A stretch of DNA of 64,000 bases from the NCBI RefSeq assembly GCF_000711895.1, contig NZ_JONO01000010.1, forward strand, positions 1 to 64,000, written 5' to 3'. Shown one piece after another: positions 1 through 11,045 of the stretch (position 1 is the stretch's first letter; every line of letters begins with the position of its first letter). Under the pieces are notes generated by a model. It searched no databases. It saw only the letters and a program-made list of their open reading frames with translations, and was not told the DNA's origin. This DNA comes from Photorhabdus australis DSM 17609 (GTDB lineage Bacteria; Pseudomonadota; Gammaproteobacteria; Enterobacterales; Enterobacteriaceae). Position numbers and translations under genes: made by a program.

Positions 1-391
1 TTAACAGAGATGATGAATAATTCATCAGATTTCACTTAAAAAGAATATAGGAATACTCTGAAAATTGCGGATTTTATCGTCACCAATGAATGTAAAAACT
101 CATGTTTTATAACAATTAATATGCATATCATTAACATTAGAGCCAAACAAACGAGAATAAACACGGACAACACGCAAAATTATCCGTAGCTCCTCTGATG
201 AAGTATGGTGAGCGGATTCTTCTTCATTTTTTGAATCCACGATCAATGAAGTTATCGCTAAGAAGACCAGAGAGCATATTCGTGCAAAAAACTCTATTCT
301 ATGCGCCGATGGAGGGCGAATGTCACTGAGTTGTCGAATTATTTCATCTGGTCCTCACCAGACACATGTCCCATAGATTTATACTCCCATG
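1..391. other. Intergenic stretch, no gene recognised
   Basis: I see no credible coding region here on either strand. The sequence is AT-rich and lies downstream of mrcB. A short 77-codon frame beginning near 366 runs antisense into mrcB and is not convincing. Confidence 0.5.
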
Positions 392-424
392 CAAAAATAA
401 AGCGCTGACCCAAGGACCAGCGCT
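392..424 (-). terminator. Rho-independent terminator of mrcB
   Basis: A perfect 7-bp inverted repeat (AGCGCTG at 401-407 and CAGCGCT at 418-424) has a 10-nt loop. On the minus strand it is followed by TTATTTTT, as expected for an intrinsic terminator. It lies about 30 bp past the mrcB stop codon. Confidence 0.75.
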
Positions 425-456
425 TCGCCATTCATTTATCTATCAGATATTCATTA

Positions 457-2919
457 TTATTGACCAAACATCTCCCTCAACCAGCCCGGCGCTTGTTCTT
501 GTTGCTGCACAGGTTCCGACACAGTTGTTTGCTGGCATAAACTCTGTGGATCATCAGTCCAAACCGGTAATGTTCTCCAGCCACTGCCACTACAGTTAAA
601 GCTGCCATCTTCATTAACCGCCATATCAACGATCCCCTCTGGTGGAATGTTGTTCAACATCAGCGGAGTCTGATTTTCCAGATAACGACGATACACATTT
701 AACGCTCCGGTGGAACCGGTCAAATTAGTCGGTTCATTGTTATCCCGACCAACCCATGAAATTACCACTTCTTTGCCATCAATACCTGCGAACCAGGTAT
801 CACGCAGGTCATTAGTTGTACCTGTTTTACCCGCCAAATTATAACGACCAAATTTAGCTGCCAGAGAACGAGATGTCCCCCTCGCCACAACCTGCTGCAT
901 ACCATACAGCGTCAGATAAGCCGCCTGAGCAGGTACTGCCCGCTCAGCCTGCGGGTAACTCTGATATATCACTGTACCATCTTCCGTGATGACAGAACGT
1001 AACGCAGAAAGCGTTGCGCGGTTACCACCACTGGCCATTGTCTGATATTCCTGGGCCACTTCTAGCGGTGTCAGGCTGAGAGACCCCAATAACATCGCCG
1101 GAACCTGATGAATCACTTCCTTCGGCACGCCAAGCCGGATCAAGGTGTTGCTGACATGATCAAGACCCACAGCTAACCCAAGATTCACCGTCGGGATATT
1201 CAGTGAACTCGCCAGTGCATCTACCAACATGACTCGCCCACGGAAACGACGGTCATAATTTCTCGGCTCCCAATCCTTACTGTTAGGCCGTTTTACCGTG
1301 AGAGGTTCATCTGCCAGCCAGGTATTTAACCGATATTGATCAGGCTCACTCAGCGCCGCCAGATAGGTAGAGGGTTTTGCCAGCGAACCAATTGAGCGAC
1401 GTGCCATCATTGCCCGGTTAAATCCCGCATACTGTGGTTGAGAACCACCAACCATCGCTCTGATTTCACCACTGATGCGATCGACAATCACCATTGCCCC
1501 TTCAAGATCAGCAATCTTGCGGGTTTTTCTCAGGCTGGCAATCCCTTCTTCCACCGCATTTTCTGCCGCATCCTGGGATACCGGGTCCAGCGTCGTGAAG
1601 ATTTTCACCCCTGACAGATCATTAACTTTATCGCCTAGCTTGTCCTGTAATTCCTTGCGAACCAGTTGCATAAACGCCGGTTGTGGGGTAATTACTCCAC
1701 TTTTCGGCTTTACACCCAATGGGCGAGCACTCAATAATTTATAAAGATCTTCATCAATAATTTGCTGATCTTGTAAAAGCTTGAGCACGACATTACGACG
1801 TTGAAGAGCCAGTTTAGGGTTACGCCACGGATTATAGAGTGAAGCCCCTTTTACCATACCCACCAGCAATGCTTGCTGATCCAGACTCAATTCATCCACC
1901 GGGCGACCAAAATAATAGAGGCTCGCCAGTGGGAATCCTCGGATCTGTTCATCACCACTTTGACCTAAAAACACTTCATTCAGATACAGTTCAAGAATCC
2001 GATCTTTGCTATAGCGGTAATCCATCAGCAGCGCCATGTACGCTTCATTGGCTTTACGCACTAAAGTACGTTCATTGGTCAGGAATAAGTTTTTAACCAA
2101 TTGTTGAGTCAGGGTACTTCCTCCCTGAACGGTACGCCCTGCAACCAGGTTAGCCAGCACCGCACGTCCGATAGAAAGCACACGGATACCATCATGTTGA
2201 TAGAAATAGCGGTCTTCTGTCGCCAGCAAGGTATTAACCAGTAAATCTGGAAATCCCGAACGCGGTACAAACAATCGCTGCTCACCGTTAGGCGACTGCA
2301 ACATGGTTATCAGTTTCGGATCAAGGCGGAAGAAACCAAACTGGCGCTGGTTATCGATATTTTCAATCCCCGCCAGATGATTGTCACTGAAAGTCAATAA
2401 AGCGTGGATCTGCCCTTCTTTACTGTCAGGGAAATCAAACGGACGACGCAACATTTCAATGGTTTCGCCTCTGACAGAAAACTCCCCCGGACGGGTAATT
2501 TTCGTCACCTGACGATACTGCATGCCTTCCAGCAGATGTACCATCTCTTTTTTACTGTAGTTCATTCCCGGTTCAAGGTTAACCATCCGGCCATAAACTG
2601 CTGCTGGCAATTCCCAGACTTTTCCATCAATGCGATCACGGATTTTGGCATCCAGATAGACACCATAAATTCCCAGTAACACAGCAAAAACAATAAATAT
2701 TTTGAATAATAACCAGAACCAACGCCACTTTTTCTTAGGTGGACGGGCATTTTTTCCTTTCTTTGTCATAGGTTGGTCCTCTTCATCATCGTAGTCGTCA
2801 TCTTCTTCATAGCCATCATCATAATCATGTGACAGATGCCATCTTTTTAATGGCGGTTTACGACGGGATACCCATTTTTTGCCTTTACGTCCGATTGGTT
2901 GACGATCTTCACCAGACAT
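457..2919 (-). CDS. mrcB: Penicillin-binding protein 1B (bifunctional transglycosylase/transpeptidase)
   Basis: Class A PBP that polymerises and cross-links peptidoglycan on the periplasmic face of the inner membrane. A basic and acidic cytoplasmic tail (about 60 residues) precedes one membrane helix, then a UB2H-like region, a GT51 glycosyltransferase domain (motifs [11 protein letters not shown] and [12 protein letters not shown]) and a transpeptidase domain with the S-x-x-K box in GSLAKPSTY and KTG in [10 protein letters not shown]. The alignment to E. coli PBP1B is close from end to end. The frame is open to a TTG at 2934, but ATG 2919 ([13 protein letters not shown]) has a GGAG about 12 nt upstream and matches the usual N-terminus. 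The C-terminal Gln-rich tail is shorter than in E. coli. It is monocistronic, with a terminator at 392-424. Confidence 0.97.
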   Translation of the reverse strand: MSGEDRQPIGRKGKKWVSRRKPPLKRWHLSHDYDDGYEEDDDYDDEEDQPMTKKGKNARPPKKKWRWFWLLFKIFIVFAVLLGIYGVYLDAKIRDRIDGKVWELPAAVYGRMVNLEPGMNYSKKEMVHLLEGMQYRQVTKITRPGEFSVRGETIEMLRRPFDFPDSKEGQIHALLTFSDNHLAGIENIDNQRQFGFFRLDPKLITMLQSPNGEQRLFVPRSGFPDLLVNTLLATEDRYFYQHDGIRVLSIGRAVLANLVAGRTVQGGSTLTQQLVKNLFLTNERTLVRKANEAYMALLMDYRYSKDRILELYLNEVFLGQSGDEQIRGFPLASLYYFGRPVDELSLDQQALLVGMVKGASLYNPWRNPKLALQRRNVVLKLLQDQQIIDEDLYKLLSARPLGVKPKSGVITPQPAFMQLVRKELQDKLGDKVNDLSGVKIFTTLDPVSQDAAENAVEEGIASLRKTRKIADLEGAMVIVDRISGEIRAMVGGSQPQYAGFNRAMMARRSIGSLAKPSTYLAALSEPDQYRLNTWLADEPLTVKRPNSKDWEPRNYDRRFRGRVMLVDALASSLNIPTVNLGLAVGLDHVSNTLIRLGVPKEVIHQVPAMLLGSLSLTPLEVAQEYQTMASGGNRATLSALRSVITEDGTVIYQSYPQAERAVPAQAAYLTLYGMQQVVARGTSRSLAAKFGRYNLAGKTGTTNDLRDTWFAGIDGKEVVISWVGRDNNEPTNLTGSTGALNVYRRYLENQTPLMLNNIPPEGIVDMAVNEDGSFNCSGSGWRTLPVWTDDPQSLCQQTTVSEPVQQQEQAPGWLREMFGQ

Positions 2920-2976
2920 TCCAAAATTCTCCAAAACCGTTCAGATGCTAATCATTGATTTTCTTTTAATTAAGTT

Positions 2977-3099
2977 TATACCTGTTATCTTTCAAGTTGC
3001 CTCTTTGTTGGCTGCACTCACCCCGGTCACATCGTTATCTATGCTCCCGGGGATTCGCTCCCTTGCCGTCGTGATCCATCTTGAAATCTATTGGGTATA
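2977..3099. repeat. ERIC-type intergenic palindrome, copy 1
   Basis: A 123-bp element bounded by TATACC and GGTATA inverted ends, with the central GTCACAT/CTATGCTCCCGGGGATTC core typical of ERIC (enterobacterial repetitive intergenic consensus) sequences. It fills the mrcB-hrpB gap. At least five related copies lie elsewhere in the window. Confidence 0.9.
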
Positions 3100-3128
3100 T
3101 TCGTTGGCAAAAAAGTGACTAAATTCTG

Positions 3129-5573
3129 TTACGAATATTTTTTTACCCGCCGAGTTGGTGTCGTATTTGCCGGATCATCCGGCCATAGATGTTTTGGATA
3201 ACGCCCTTTCATCTCTTTTTGTACTTCGCGGTATGATCCTTGCCAAAAAGCAGCTAAGTCCTGTGTGATCTGCAATGGCCGCTGGGCCGGCGATAATAAT
3301 TCAAGCACCAATATTACCCGCCCTTTTGCCAGAGATGGACTTTGCTGCTGACCATACATTTCCTGCATCCTAACTGATAATACTGGTGGTTTATTATCAA
3401 AATAACGGATTGCTATCCGACTGCCAGTAGCAACAGTGTAATAAACCGGCAGTTCATTATCCAGACACTGTCGTTGTTGCCAGTCCAATAAACTTTCCAG
3501 TGCTGGCAATAAATCAAGCTGTTTCAGCCCTTTCAAATCATGCACATTAGTCAGAAATGGCCTCAGCCAACGTTCAAGAGAAGCCATCAATGAATCATTA
3601 TCTACCTCAGGCCACTGCATTTCAGGTAACCACTGAGCCGCACACTGGATACGGGTACGAAGTTGAACAGCCGCAGATGACCAATTCAGTTCATGTAATC
3701 CCTCACTGCGTAACCAGTTTAGCAGAGCCTGTTGTAATTGCTCATCCGAAGGTTTTGCCAATAGCCGGGCTTTCACTGTCAGGTTCCCACATTGCAACCT
3801 TTTCCATGCTCTTAATGTGCCTTTATTATTGTCCCATTCAACAATACTTTGTTCGCTGAATAACTCCGGTTGTTGCTGTGCCAGTTGTTCAATGTCCAGT
3901 GAACAAGCTAGCAAAATGCGAGCATCAGGGTTTTTGCTACTTTGTAATAATGAAGGAGCCACCAGCCACGATTCGTCAGATAATTTTTCTTTATCATCGA
4001 TCATCGCCCCTAAACCATTAGCCAGTTGAAAACGACCATGTTTATCTCGATTTTTAGCTATTCGGTCAGGAAAACCCTGAGCCAATAACATTGCGACTGC
4101 TCCACAGGCTGGCTCGCCAAAATAACCACCGATATTTCTGACTAACTGCTGTGCCCGCCGTAACCACTGAGCCTGACGCTGCTCAACCCAATAAGTGATA
4201 TCCGGCTGACCATCACGGAGAGGCTCCTCCAGAATCGCTGTCAGCATAGCGGCGGTTGCCAGCGTATCAGCGCCCTGTTCCGAACCAGCACATAACATAG
4301 CAGCCAGACGCGGAGCACTACCTGATTCCGCCATTTTCCTGCCTCTGGAAGTCAACTGACCATTATGATTTACGGCGCCTAACTGTAATAACAATGATTT
4401 GGCTACTGCCAGCGCAGCAACTGGCGGCCTGTCCAACCAGTGCAGTTGAGAGATATCATGACATCCCCATTGCAATAAAGAGAGCCATAAGCTACTGAGG
4501 TCAGCATTCAGTATTTCGGGTTCACTGTGCTCTGCTGCCCTTTCTGCCTGTTCCTGGCTGAATAGATGCCAACAAATTCCGGCCTCCAATCGTCCTGCAC
4601 GTCCAGCTCGCTGTGTCATAGAAGCCTGACTAATGCGTTGAGTGATCAAGCGGGTTAATCCGGTTTTTGGCTCAAAACGGGCCGTGCGTTCAAGGCCACT
4701 ATCAATCACCAATCGAATTCCTTCAATTGTCAGGCTGGTTTCTGCAATGTTAGTCGCCAAAACAACTTTACGGCGTCCAAGTGGTGAAGGTTCAATAGCT
4801 TTTTGCTGTTCAGCTAATGATAAAGCACCGTATAACGGACAGAGATCGGTATCTTCTGCCACTTTCCCGTGAAGAAGTGCCAATACCCGCTTAATTTCCC
4901 CAATCCCTGGCAAAAACAGCAATAAAGAACCCTGTTGCTGTTGAAGTAATCGCAATACAGTAATAGCCACATTTTGCTCAAAAAGCTGATGAGCCGGTAA
5001 AGGATGATAATTTCTGGTTACAGGAAAGCTACGTCCTTCAGAAATAATCACCGGCGCATCCGGCAACAAAGAGGAGAGTCGCTGATTATCCAACGTCGCT
5101 GACATGATCAGAATCCGCAGATCATCCCGCAATCCTGCTTGTACATCCAGAAGCAATGCCAGCGCCAGATCAGCCTGTAAACTGCGCTCATGGAATTCAT
5201 CCAGAATGACCAGAGAAACCCCTTCCAGCATAGGGTCCTGCTGTAACATGCGAGTCAAAATACCTTCTGTGACCACTTCAAGACGGGTAGCTGCACTCAC
5301 TTTCGTTTCTGAACGCATCCGGTAACCCACCGTCTGCCCAATATTTTCATTCAGTTGAGCAGCAAGACGGTTAGCAACACTACGAGCGGCAATCCGCCGT
5401 GGCTCTAACATAATGATACGCCCGGAAAAATCAGCTTTTTTCAGGATTTCCAATGGCAACCCCGTAGACTTTCCAGCCCCGGCAGGAGCATGCAACAGTA
5501 CCTGTTGTGAGCTTTTCAACGCGCTCAGGACAGGCTCGACGACCTCGTATACAGGCAATAAAGACACAAACAC
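3129..5573 (-). CDS. hrpB: DEAH-box ATP-dependent helicase HrpB
   Basis: Superfamily 2 RNA-helicase-like protein of 814 residues, the family's usual length. Visible motifs are Walker A/motif I (APAGAGKST, near residue 30), DEFH (motif II, in LVILDEFHERSLQ), SAT (motif III, IMSATLDN), the TNIAETSLTIEG motif and QRAGRAGR (motif VI). The C-terminal half matches the HrpB-specific domain and ends in PTRRVKKYS, almost identical to E. coli. The cellular role of HrpB is not well defined. It is divergent from sfsA and read in the same direction as mrcB. The first ATG at 5573 fits the E. coli N-terminus. Confidence 0.95.
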   Translation of the reverse strand: MFVSLLPVYEVVEPVLSALKSSQQVLLHAPAGAGKSTGLPLEILKKADFSGRIIMLEPRRIAARSVANRLAAQLNENIGQTVGYRMRSETKVSAATRLEVVTEGILTRMLQQDPMLEGVSLVILDEFHERSLQADLALALLLDVQAGLRDDLRILIMSATLDNQRLSSLLPDAPVIISEGRSFPVTRNYHPLPAHQLFEQNVAITVLRLLQQQQGSLLLFLPGIGEIKRVLALLHGKVAEDTDLCPLYGALSLAEQQKAIEPSPLGRRKVVLATNIAETSLTIEGIRLVIDSGLERTARFEPKTGLTRLITQRISQASMTQRAGRAGRLEAGICWHLFSQEQAERAAEHSEPEILNADLSSLWLSLLQWGCHDISQLHWLDRPPVAALAVAKSLLLQLGAVNHNGQLTSRGRKMAESGSAPRLAAMLCAGSEQGADTLATAAMLTAILEEPLRDGQPDITYWVEQRQAQWLRRAQQLVRNIGGYFGEPACGAVAMLLAQGFPDRIAKNRDKHGRFQLANGLGAMIDDKEKLSDESWLVAPSLLQSSKNPDARILLACSLDIEQLAQQQPELFSEQSIVEWDNNKGTLRAWKRLQCGNLTVKARLLAKPSDEQLQQALLNWLRSEGLHELNWSSAAVQLRTRIQCAAQWLPEMQWPEVDNDSLMASLERWLRPFLTNVHDLKGLKQLDLLPALESLLDWQQRQCLDNELPVYYTVATGSRIAIRYFDNKPPVLSVRMQEMYGQQQSPSLAKGRVILVLELLSPAQRPLQITQDLAAFWQGSYREVQKEMKGRYPKHLWPDDPANTTPTRRVKKYS

Positions 5574-5658
5574 TCCATTAAAGAAAGTTAACTTTCAACC
5601 GCCGACATTGTAGCATTGCCTGCCTCAATCTTATGCCATCAGTCATTAAGGCGTTTTT

Positions 5659-6369
5659 ATGAAATTCCATCCTCCGTTACAATCTGCCACGCTAATTCGT
5701 CGTTATAAACGTTTCCTGGCTGATGTCATCACTCCGGAAGGAGAAACTCTAACCATCCACTGTGCCAATACGGGCGCTATGACCGGTTGTGCAACACCGG
5801 GAGATACGGTTTGGTACTCCACATCTGACAATCCAAAGCGTAAATACCCCAACAGTTGGGAGTTGACAGAAACACAGGATGGTCACTGGATTTGCGTTAA
5901 TACGCTCAGAGCGAATGATTTAGTGGCGGAAGCTATTAAACAAAATGCAATTTCAGAATTTTCTGAATACAAAAAAATTAGCCGGGAAGTAAAATATGGT
6001 GAAGAGCGCAGCCGGATAGATTTGTTGTTACAAGCCGAACAGCACGTCAACTGCTATATTGAAGTGAAATCAGTCACGCTTCTTCAGGAAAATTGCGGCT
6101 ATTTCCCCGATGCTGTAACCACCCGCGGACAAAAACACTTGCGGGAATTGCAAAATATAGCCGAACAAGGGCAAAGAGCGGTTCTGTTTTTTGCTGTTTT
6201 GCACTCTGGGATCAAACAGGTCGCTGCGGCTGCACACATTGATGATAATTATTCATCTCTTTTGGAACAAGCGCAAAACTCTGGGGTCGAAGTGATCTGT
6301 TACCAGGCCAACATGACAGAAAAGGGGATGGTTTTAGGTGATAAATTAACTTTTATTCTCAATGGTTAA
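5659..6369 (+). CDS. sfsA: Sugar fermentation stimulation protein SfsA
   Basis: 236-residue SfsA family protein. The N-terminal OB-like part contains [21 protein letters not shown] and the C-terminal part has nuclease-fold motifs ([31 protein letters not shown]). E. coli SfsA was linked to maltose metabolism and DNA binding, but the biochemical role remains unclear. It sits just upstream of dksA, as in E. coli. A thpR/ligT gene, which lies between hrpB and sfsA in E. coli, is not present here. Confidence 0.94.
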   Translation: MKFHPPLQSATLIRRYKRFLADVITPEGETLTIHCANTGAMTGCATPGDTVWYSTSDNPKRKYPNSWELTETQDGHWICVNTLRANDLVAEAIKQNAISEFSEYKKISREVKYGEERSRIDLLLQAEQHVNCYIEVKSVTLLQENCGYFPDAVTTRGQKHLRELQNIAEQGQRAVLFFAVLHSGIKQVAAAAHIDDNYSSLLEQAQNSGVEVICYQANMTEKGMVLGDKLTFILNG

Positions 6370-6551
6370 TTTATTGATTCACCTAGTCAGGTTGTACAGA
6401 GTGTAAAGACATCCGATACGTTTGTCTTTACTCCGTTGTGAAACTAATAGCAGGAACAATTGCCAACCCATGCTCCATCTGCTATTTATAGCGGCCTGTT
6501 TTTTCCCCCGCTAGGGGTTCGTTTGATAGTGCGTGTGTTAGGAGAAGTATT

Positions 6552-7007
6552 ATGCAAGAAGGGCAAAAACGTAAAACCTCGTCCTTAAGCATTCTCGCCA
6601 TCGCTGGGGTAGAACCTTACCAAGAGAAGCCAGGTGAAGAATACATGAACGATGCCCAGTTGGCGCATTTTAAGCTAATTCTTGAAGCATGGCGCAATCA
6701 ACTCAGGGATGAAGTAGATCGTACTGTATCTCATATGCAAGATGAGGCAGCGAACTTCCCTGATCCGGTTGACCGTGCAGCGCAGGAAGAAGAGTTCAGT
6801 CTTGAATTACGTAACCGTGATCGTGAACGTAAATTGATTAAGAAGATCGAGAAAACACTGAAAAAAGTCGAGGATGACGATTTCGGTTTCTGTGAATCCT
6901 GTGGAATTGAGATAGGTATCCGCCGATTGGAAGCCCGTCCAACCGCAGATTTGTGTATTGATTGTAAAACTTTAGCCGAAATCCGCGAAAAACAGATGGC
7001 TGGCTAA
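6552..7007 (+). CDS. dksA: RNA polymerase-binding transcription factor DksA
   Basis: 151-residue ppGpp cofactor that enters the RNA polymerase secondary channel and adjusts rRNA, amino-acid and stress promoters. The sequence is nearly identical to E. coli DksA. The coiled coil (about residues 33-108) carries the tip residues [11 protein letters not shown], and the zinc finger has C-E-S-C and C-I-D-C pairs. The ATG is preceded by TAGGAG. The 182-bp gap upstream presumably holds the promoter. A hairpin at 7022-7046 separates it from gluQ. Confidence 0.98.
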   Translation: MQEGQKRKTSSLSILAIAGVEPYQEKPGEEYMNDAQLAHFKLILEAWRNQLRDEVDRTVSHMQDEAANFPDPVDRAAQEEEFSLELRNRDRERKLIKKIEKTLKKVEDDDFGFCESCGIEIGIRRLEARPTADLCIDCKTLAEIREKQMAG

Positions 7008-7021
7008 TTAACCGTGTGCTA

Positions 7022-7046
7022 ATACGGCGTCTTCGTGGCGCCGTAT
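7022..7046 (+). terminator. Hairpin between dksA and gluQ
   Basis: A perfect 8-bp inverted repeat (ATACGGCG and CGCCGTAT) with a 9-nt loop follows the dksA stop directly. There is no T-run after it, so it may be a partial terminator. In Shigella and E. coli a terminator is known between these two genes, which keeps gluQ expression low. Confidence 0.5.
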
Positions 7047-7066
7047 CAACCCTCACTGATCCCAAT

Positions 7067-7954
7067 ATGATAAAACCTGAACGTCCCTACGCTTATATTG
7101 GGCGTTTCGCCCCATCACCTTCGGGCGATCTTCACTTTGGTTCATTAATCACAGCAATTGGCAGCTATTTGCAAGCTCGTGCTCATCGGGGAAAATGGCT
7201 GATACGTATTGACGATATTGATCCGCCCAGAGAAGTTCCCGGCGCTGCCAGCCGTATTCTCCAAGCTCTTGAACATTATGGCCTACACTGGGATGGCGAA
7301 GTTCTCTATCAATCCCAGCGTAATGACGCTTACCACTATGTCCTTAATCAGTTACAACAACAAGGCTTAAGCTACAACTGTATCTGTACCCGCCAACGTA
7401 TTCAGCAAACTAATGGTTTTTATGATAAAAACTGCCGTGAATTAAATTTGCCTCTTAATCATGCAGCAATCCGAATTAAGCAGAGCAACCCTGTTTATGG
7501 TTTTGAAGATAAATTACTAGGATACCTGAGCGCAGACCCTGCCATGGCTGAAGAAGATTTCATTATTCATCGTCGTGATGGCTTATTTGCCTATAATCTG
7601 GCAGTTGTTATTGACGATGATTATCAGGGGGTGACGGAAGTCGTAAGAGGGGCTGATTTAATTGAACCAACCGTTCGGCAAATTGCACTTTATCAGCAAT
7701 TAAAGTTAAAGATACCTGATTATATTCACCTACCATTGGCCCTGAATAAAAACGGCAATAAACTTTCCAAACAGAATCATGCCCAACCAATCCCACTGGA
7801 TGATCCCCGACCGTTACTCATTGCAGCATTATCTTTCCTTAATCAGCCTGCCATAGAAAACTGGCAAGATCTTTCCCGCGATCAGCTATTGAAAAAAGCA
7901 ACAACACATTGGGAGCTGGACCGGATTCCACGACAAGGTAAGATATACAAGTAA
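7067..7954 (+). CDS. gluQ: Glutamyl-Q tRNA(Asp) synthetase
   Basis: Truncated glutamyl-tRNA synthetase paralogue that attaches glutamate to the queuosine base in the anticodon of tRNA(Asp). The HIGH-like motif is seen in [16 protein letters not shown] and the KMSKS-like motif in [12 protein letters not shown]; the anticodon-binding domain of GltX is missing, as the family requires. The frame opens with GTG at 7016, inside the dksA hairpin. ATG 7067 ([20 protein letters not shown]) is the better start because it gives the family N-terminus and length (295 residues). Confidence 0.93.
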   Translation: MIKPERPYAYIGRFAPSPSGDLHFGSLITAIGSYLQARAHRGKWLIRIDDIDPPREVPGAASRILQALEHYGLHWDGEVLYQSQRNDAYHYVLNQLQQQGLSYNCICTRQRIQQTNGFYDKNCRELNLPLNHAAIRIKQSNPVYGFEDKLLGYLSADPAMAEEDFIIHRRDGLFAYNLAVVIDDDYQGVTEVVRGADLIEPTVRQIALYQQLKLKIPDYIHLPLALNKNGNKLSKQNHAQPIPLDDPRPLLIAALSFLNQPAIENWQDLSRDQLLKKATTHWELDRIPRQGKIYK

Positions 7955-8060
7955 CATGAATAAAGTTACCGTTAGTCATAACAACCATTCTCAAAAAATA
8001 CACAGTAGGCTATGATTAGCCGCTGTTTTTTATTCGTTTTTATATGATTAGTTACTTATC

Positions 8061-8073
8061 GAGGTGTACCATT
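8061..8073 (+). promoter_or_regulatory. Shine-Dalgarno and AUU initiation codon of pcnB
   Basis: GAGGTG at 8061-8066 lies 4 nt before ATT at 8071-8073. The ATG at 8044 has no comparable ribosome-binding site. AUU initiation limits translation in E. coli pcnB, so the same control is likely here. Confidence 0.7.
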
Positions 8074-9615
8074 TTTAACCGAGTAGCAAATTTCTGCCGT
8101 AATTTATTGATCCGCGACGGAAAAATTAACCGCGAGCTACAGGCAGCCAGTGAAAGGCCAGTCACCGTATCTGACCGTTCTTCTCAGGAAGAGTACGTAA
8201 CTCTTCAATCTAATCACCAAAATACCTGTCAACCTTCATCCAGCGTGAACGCTCAAGAGAAAGTTGAGCAGGAAAATCCTCATTCAGATTTGCCTATAGC
8301 GGTAATTTCACGGGAACAACACAATATTTCCCGCAGGGATATCAGCGAAAATGCGCTGAAAGTACTTTACCGTTTAAATAAATCCGGTTTCGACGCTTAT
8401 TTGGTTGGCGGCGGTGTCCGTGATTTGCTGCTAGGCACAAAGCCGAAAGATTTTGATATTGCAACTAATGCAACACCAGAACAGGTTCGTAAATTATTCC
8501 GTAACTGCCGTCTGGTGGGACGCCGTTTTCGCTTAGCTCATATTATGTTTGGCCCGGAAGTGATCGAAGTTGCGACATTCCGTGGTCCGCATGAACAAAC
8601 TGATGCTGACAATGAGAAAAATCAGTCACAACAGGCTCAGAGCGGTATGCTGTTACGGGATAACACCTTTGGTTCAATTGAAGAAGATGCTATGCGCCGT
8701 GATTTCACGATCAACAGCCTCTATTATGGCATTAATGACTTCTCTCTGCGTGATTATGTTGGTGGTCTTAATGATCTGGAAACCGGCATTATTCGTCTGA
8801 TTGGAGATCCAGAAACCCGCTATCGGGAAGATCCAGTAAGAATGCTGCGTGCAATTCGTTTCGCCAGCAAATTGAATATGACCATCAGCGAAGATACCGC
8901 CGAACCTATTTCTCGTCTGGCTTTTCTATTGAGTCATATTCCAGCAGCTCGCCTGTTTGAGGAGTCTTTAAAGCTTTTGCAAACAGGTCAAGGCTACAGC
9001 ACTTATAAGCTGCTACGCGAATACCGTCTGTTCCAGCCACTATTCCCATTGGTTGAACGCTATTTCACCGAGGATAATAATTCTCCAATGGAACATATGC
9101 TCAATCAGGTTCTGAGGAATACCGATTACCGATTACAGCATGATAAACGGGTTAATCCGGCGTTTTTGTTCGCGGCGATGCTTTGGTATCCACTGGTTGA
9201 ACATGCTGAAAAACTATCTCAGGAAAGTGGTTTAACTTACTACGACTCCTTTGCATTAGCGATGAATGATATTCTAGACGAACAATGCCAATCTATTGCC
9301 ATTCCTAAGCGTTTGACAACCATCATGCGTGATATCTGGCAATTGCAGTTACGTCTGCCGCGCCGTCATGGTAAACGGGCAAACAAACTGATGGAACATC
9401 CTAAATTTCGTGCTGCCTATGACCTGCTAGAGCTGCGTGCCAATGTTGAAAACCGTAATGAGCTAAAAGACCTTGCCCACTGGTGGGGAGAATTCCAGCA
9501 AGTTAATGCCTCACAGCAACGGTGTATGATTTCCGAGCTAGGCAATGATGTTGTCCGTCGCCGTACACGGACACGCCGTTACTACAAACCAAAATTGGGC
9601 AGGGATAGCAGATAA
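8071..9615 (+). CDS. pcnB: Poly(A) polymerase I, probable AUU start
   Basis: Adds 3' poly(A) tails that target RNAs for decay. The nucleotidyltransferase core is clear: [10 protein letters not shown], the DFDIATNA metal-binding Asp pair and RRFRLAHI; an Arg/Lys-rich C-terminus ([13 protein letters not shown]) follows. An in-frame ATG lies at 8044, but E. coli pcnB is known to start at AUU, and here ATT at 8071 begins the matching segment ([10 protein letters not shown]) with GAGGTG placed 4 nt upstream. The region between the start and the conserved [20 protein letters not shown] is longer than in E. coli. folK follows after 2 nt, so the two are probably coupled. Confidence 0.93.
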   Translation: MFNRVANFCRNLLIRDGKINRELQAASERPVTVSDRSSQEEYVTLQSNHQNTCQPSSSVNAQEKVEQENPHSDLPIAVISREQHNISRRDISENALKVLYRLNKSGFDAYLVGGGVRDLLLGTKPKDFDIATNATPEQVRKLFRNCRLVGRRFRLAHIMFGPEVIEVATFRGPHEQTDADNEKNQSQQAQSGMLLRDNTFGSIEEDAMRRDFTINSLYYGINDFSLRDYVGGLNDLETGIIRLIGDPETRYREDPVRMLRAIRFASKLNMTISEDTAEPISRLAFLLSHIPAARLFEESLKLLQTGQGYSTYKLLREYRLFQPLFPLVERYFTEDNNSPMEHMLNQVLRNTDYRLQHDKRVNPAFLFAAMLWYPLVEHAEKLSQESGLTYYDSFALAMNDILDEQCQSIAIPKRLTTIMRDIWQLQLRLPRRHGKRANKLMEHPKFRAAYDLLELRANVENRNELKDLAHWWGEFQQVNASQQRCMISELGNDVVRRRTRTRRYYKPKLGRDSR

Positions 9616-9617
9616 TC

Positions 9618-10124
9618 ATGGCCCGTGTTTATATCGCTCTTGGTAGTAATCTGGCAAAACCTGTGCAGCAAGTAAAAAACGCACTTGCTGCATTAAAAGA
9701 ATTACCAAAAACAGAGTTTATTACCTGTTCCTCGATGTATCGTACCAAACCAATGGGGCCACAGGATCAACCTGACTTTCTGAATGCGGTGGTAGCACTG
9801 GAAACCACTCTGGCACCGGAAGAATTACTCAATCACACTCAAGCGATTGAATTGGCTCAAGGACGAGTAAGGAAAAATGAGCGTTGGGGGCCAAGGACTC
9901 TTGATCTGGATATCATGCTATTTGGTGATCAGATAATTAATACCGAACGCTTGACAGTTCCCCACTATGGACTAAAACAGCGCGAATTCATGCTTTATCC
10001 GTTGGCTGAAATCGCTCCTGACCTCGTATTTCCTGATGGTGAAGCTTTATCTGAAAGACTGAAACACATCCCAGAAAATGGCCTGGCACTCTGGCTACAA
10101 CCACAGCCCTCTGAATCCCAATAA
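9618..10124 (+). CDS. folK: 2-amino-4-hydroxy-6-hydroxymethyldihydropteridine pyrophosphokinase
   Basis: HPPK transfers pyrophosphate from ATP to hydroxymethyl-dihydropterin in folate synthesis. Family motifs are ALGSNL near the N-terminus, YRTKPMGPQDQPDFLNAV, and the signature RWGPRTLDLDIMLFGD (about residues 90-105). Length is 168 residues, slightly longer than in E. coli. It follows pcnB by 2 nt and precedes panB by 76 nt, the same order as in E. coli. Confidence 0.96.
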   Translation: MARVYIALGSNLAKPVQQVKNALAALKELPKTEFITCSSMYRTKPMGPQDQPDFLNAVVALETTLAPEELLNHTQAIELAQGRVRKNERWGPRTLDLDIMLFGDQIINTERLTVPHYGLKQREFMLYPLAEIAPDLVFPDGEALSERLKHIPENGLALWLQPQPSESQ

Positions 10125-10200
10125 TTGCATATAAGGATTTCAGTTCAGTCCGTGGCCGCTTTCTGTACATAACAAGAAAAATTGCAGGAGAAGGTAGATA

Positions 10201-10992
10201 ATGAAATCAATGACCATGACTGATCTGAATCAGTTCAAAAAAGAAAAACGAAAATTCGCGACGATTACCGCTTATGACGCCAGCTTTGCTCAACTGTTTG
10301 CCGAGCAAGGTATTAATGTCATGCTGGTTGGTGACTCTCTGGGTATGACATTACAAGGGGCTGATACCACCATTCCAGTAACCGTTGAAGATATTGTCTA
10401 TCATACTCGTTGCGTCCGCGCCGGCGCTCCCTATACTTTTCTTATTGCCGATATGCCTTTCATGAGTTATGCCACACCAGAGCAGAGCTGTGAAAACGCG
10501 GCCAGGCTTATGCGTGCCGGCGCTAACATGGTTAAAGTTGAAGGCGGTAGCTGGTTATATGATACCGTTAAAATGCTTACCGAGCGTTCCGTACCCGTTT
10601 GTGCTCATTTAGGGCTAACTCCCCAGTCGGTCCATGTTCTGGGAGGTTATAGAGTTCAGGGACGTGATGAAATATCGGCCAATGAATTGATAAAAGATGC
10701 AATTACATTAGAAAAGGCAGGCATGCAATTGCTGGTACTGGAATGTGTTCCCGTTGAATTAGCTAAACGTATCACTGATGAATTACAGGTCCCTGTAATC
10801 GGTATTGGTGCCGGTAATATGACTGATGGGCAAGTTTTAGTGATGCATGACGCATTAGGCATTACAGCAAACCCGCCTAAATTTGCGAAAAATTTCCTTG
10901 AAGAAGCTGGAAATATACGTGACGCCATCCATCTATATAAAGAGCAGGTAGAAAGCAGCATCTATCCTGGCAAAGAACACTCTTTTTATTAA
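10201..10992 (+). CDS. panB: 3-methyl-2-oxobutanoate hydroxymethyltransferase
   Basis: First committed step of pantothenate synthesis: 2-oxoisovalerate plus methylene-tetrahydrofolate gives ketopantoate. It is a TIM-barrel enzyme of 263 residues with VGDSLGM, KVEGG and GIGAG motifs and the catalytic-region segment LVLECVP. AGGAGAAGG lies just before the ATG. panC follows after 53 nt with its own Shine-Dalgarno, so panBC are likely co-transcribed. Confidence 0.97.
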   Translation: MKSMTMTDLNQFKKEKRKFATITAYDASFAQLFAEQGINVMLVGDSLGMTLQGADTTIPVTVEDIVYHTRCVRAGAPYTFLIADMPFMSYATPEQSCENAARLMRAGANMVKVEGGSWLYDTVKMLTERSVPVCAHLGLTPQSVHVLGGYRVQGRDEISANELIKDAITLEKAGMQLLVLECVPVELAKRITDELQVPVIGIGAGNMTDGQVLVMHDALGITANPPKFAKNFLEEAGNIRDAIHLYKEQVESSIYPGKEHSFY

Positions 10993-11045
10993 TAACTCGC
11001 CCTTGTTAACCGAAAGCTTCTAACAAATTTAAGGAGTATTAAGCA

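Noticed and set aside
366-599. 77-codon frame over the mrcB terminator
   Set aside because: It overlaps the terminator and mrcB on the opposite strand and has no recognisable product.
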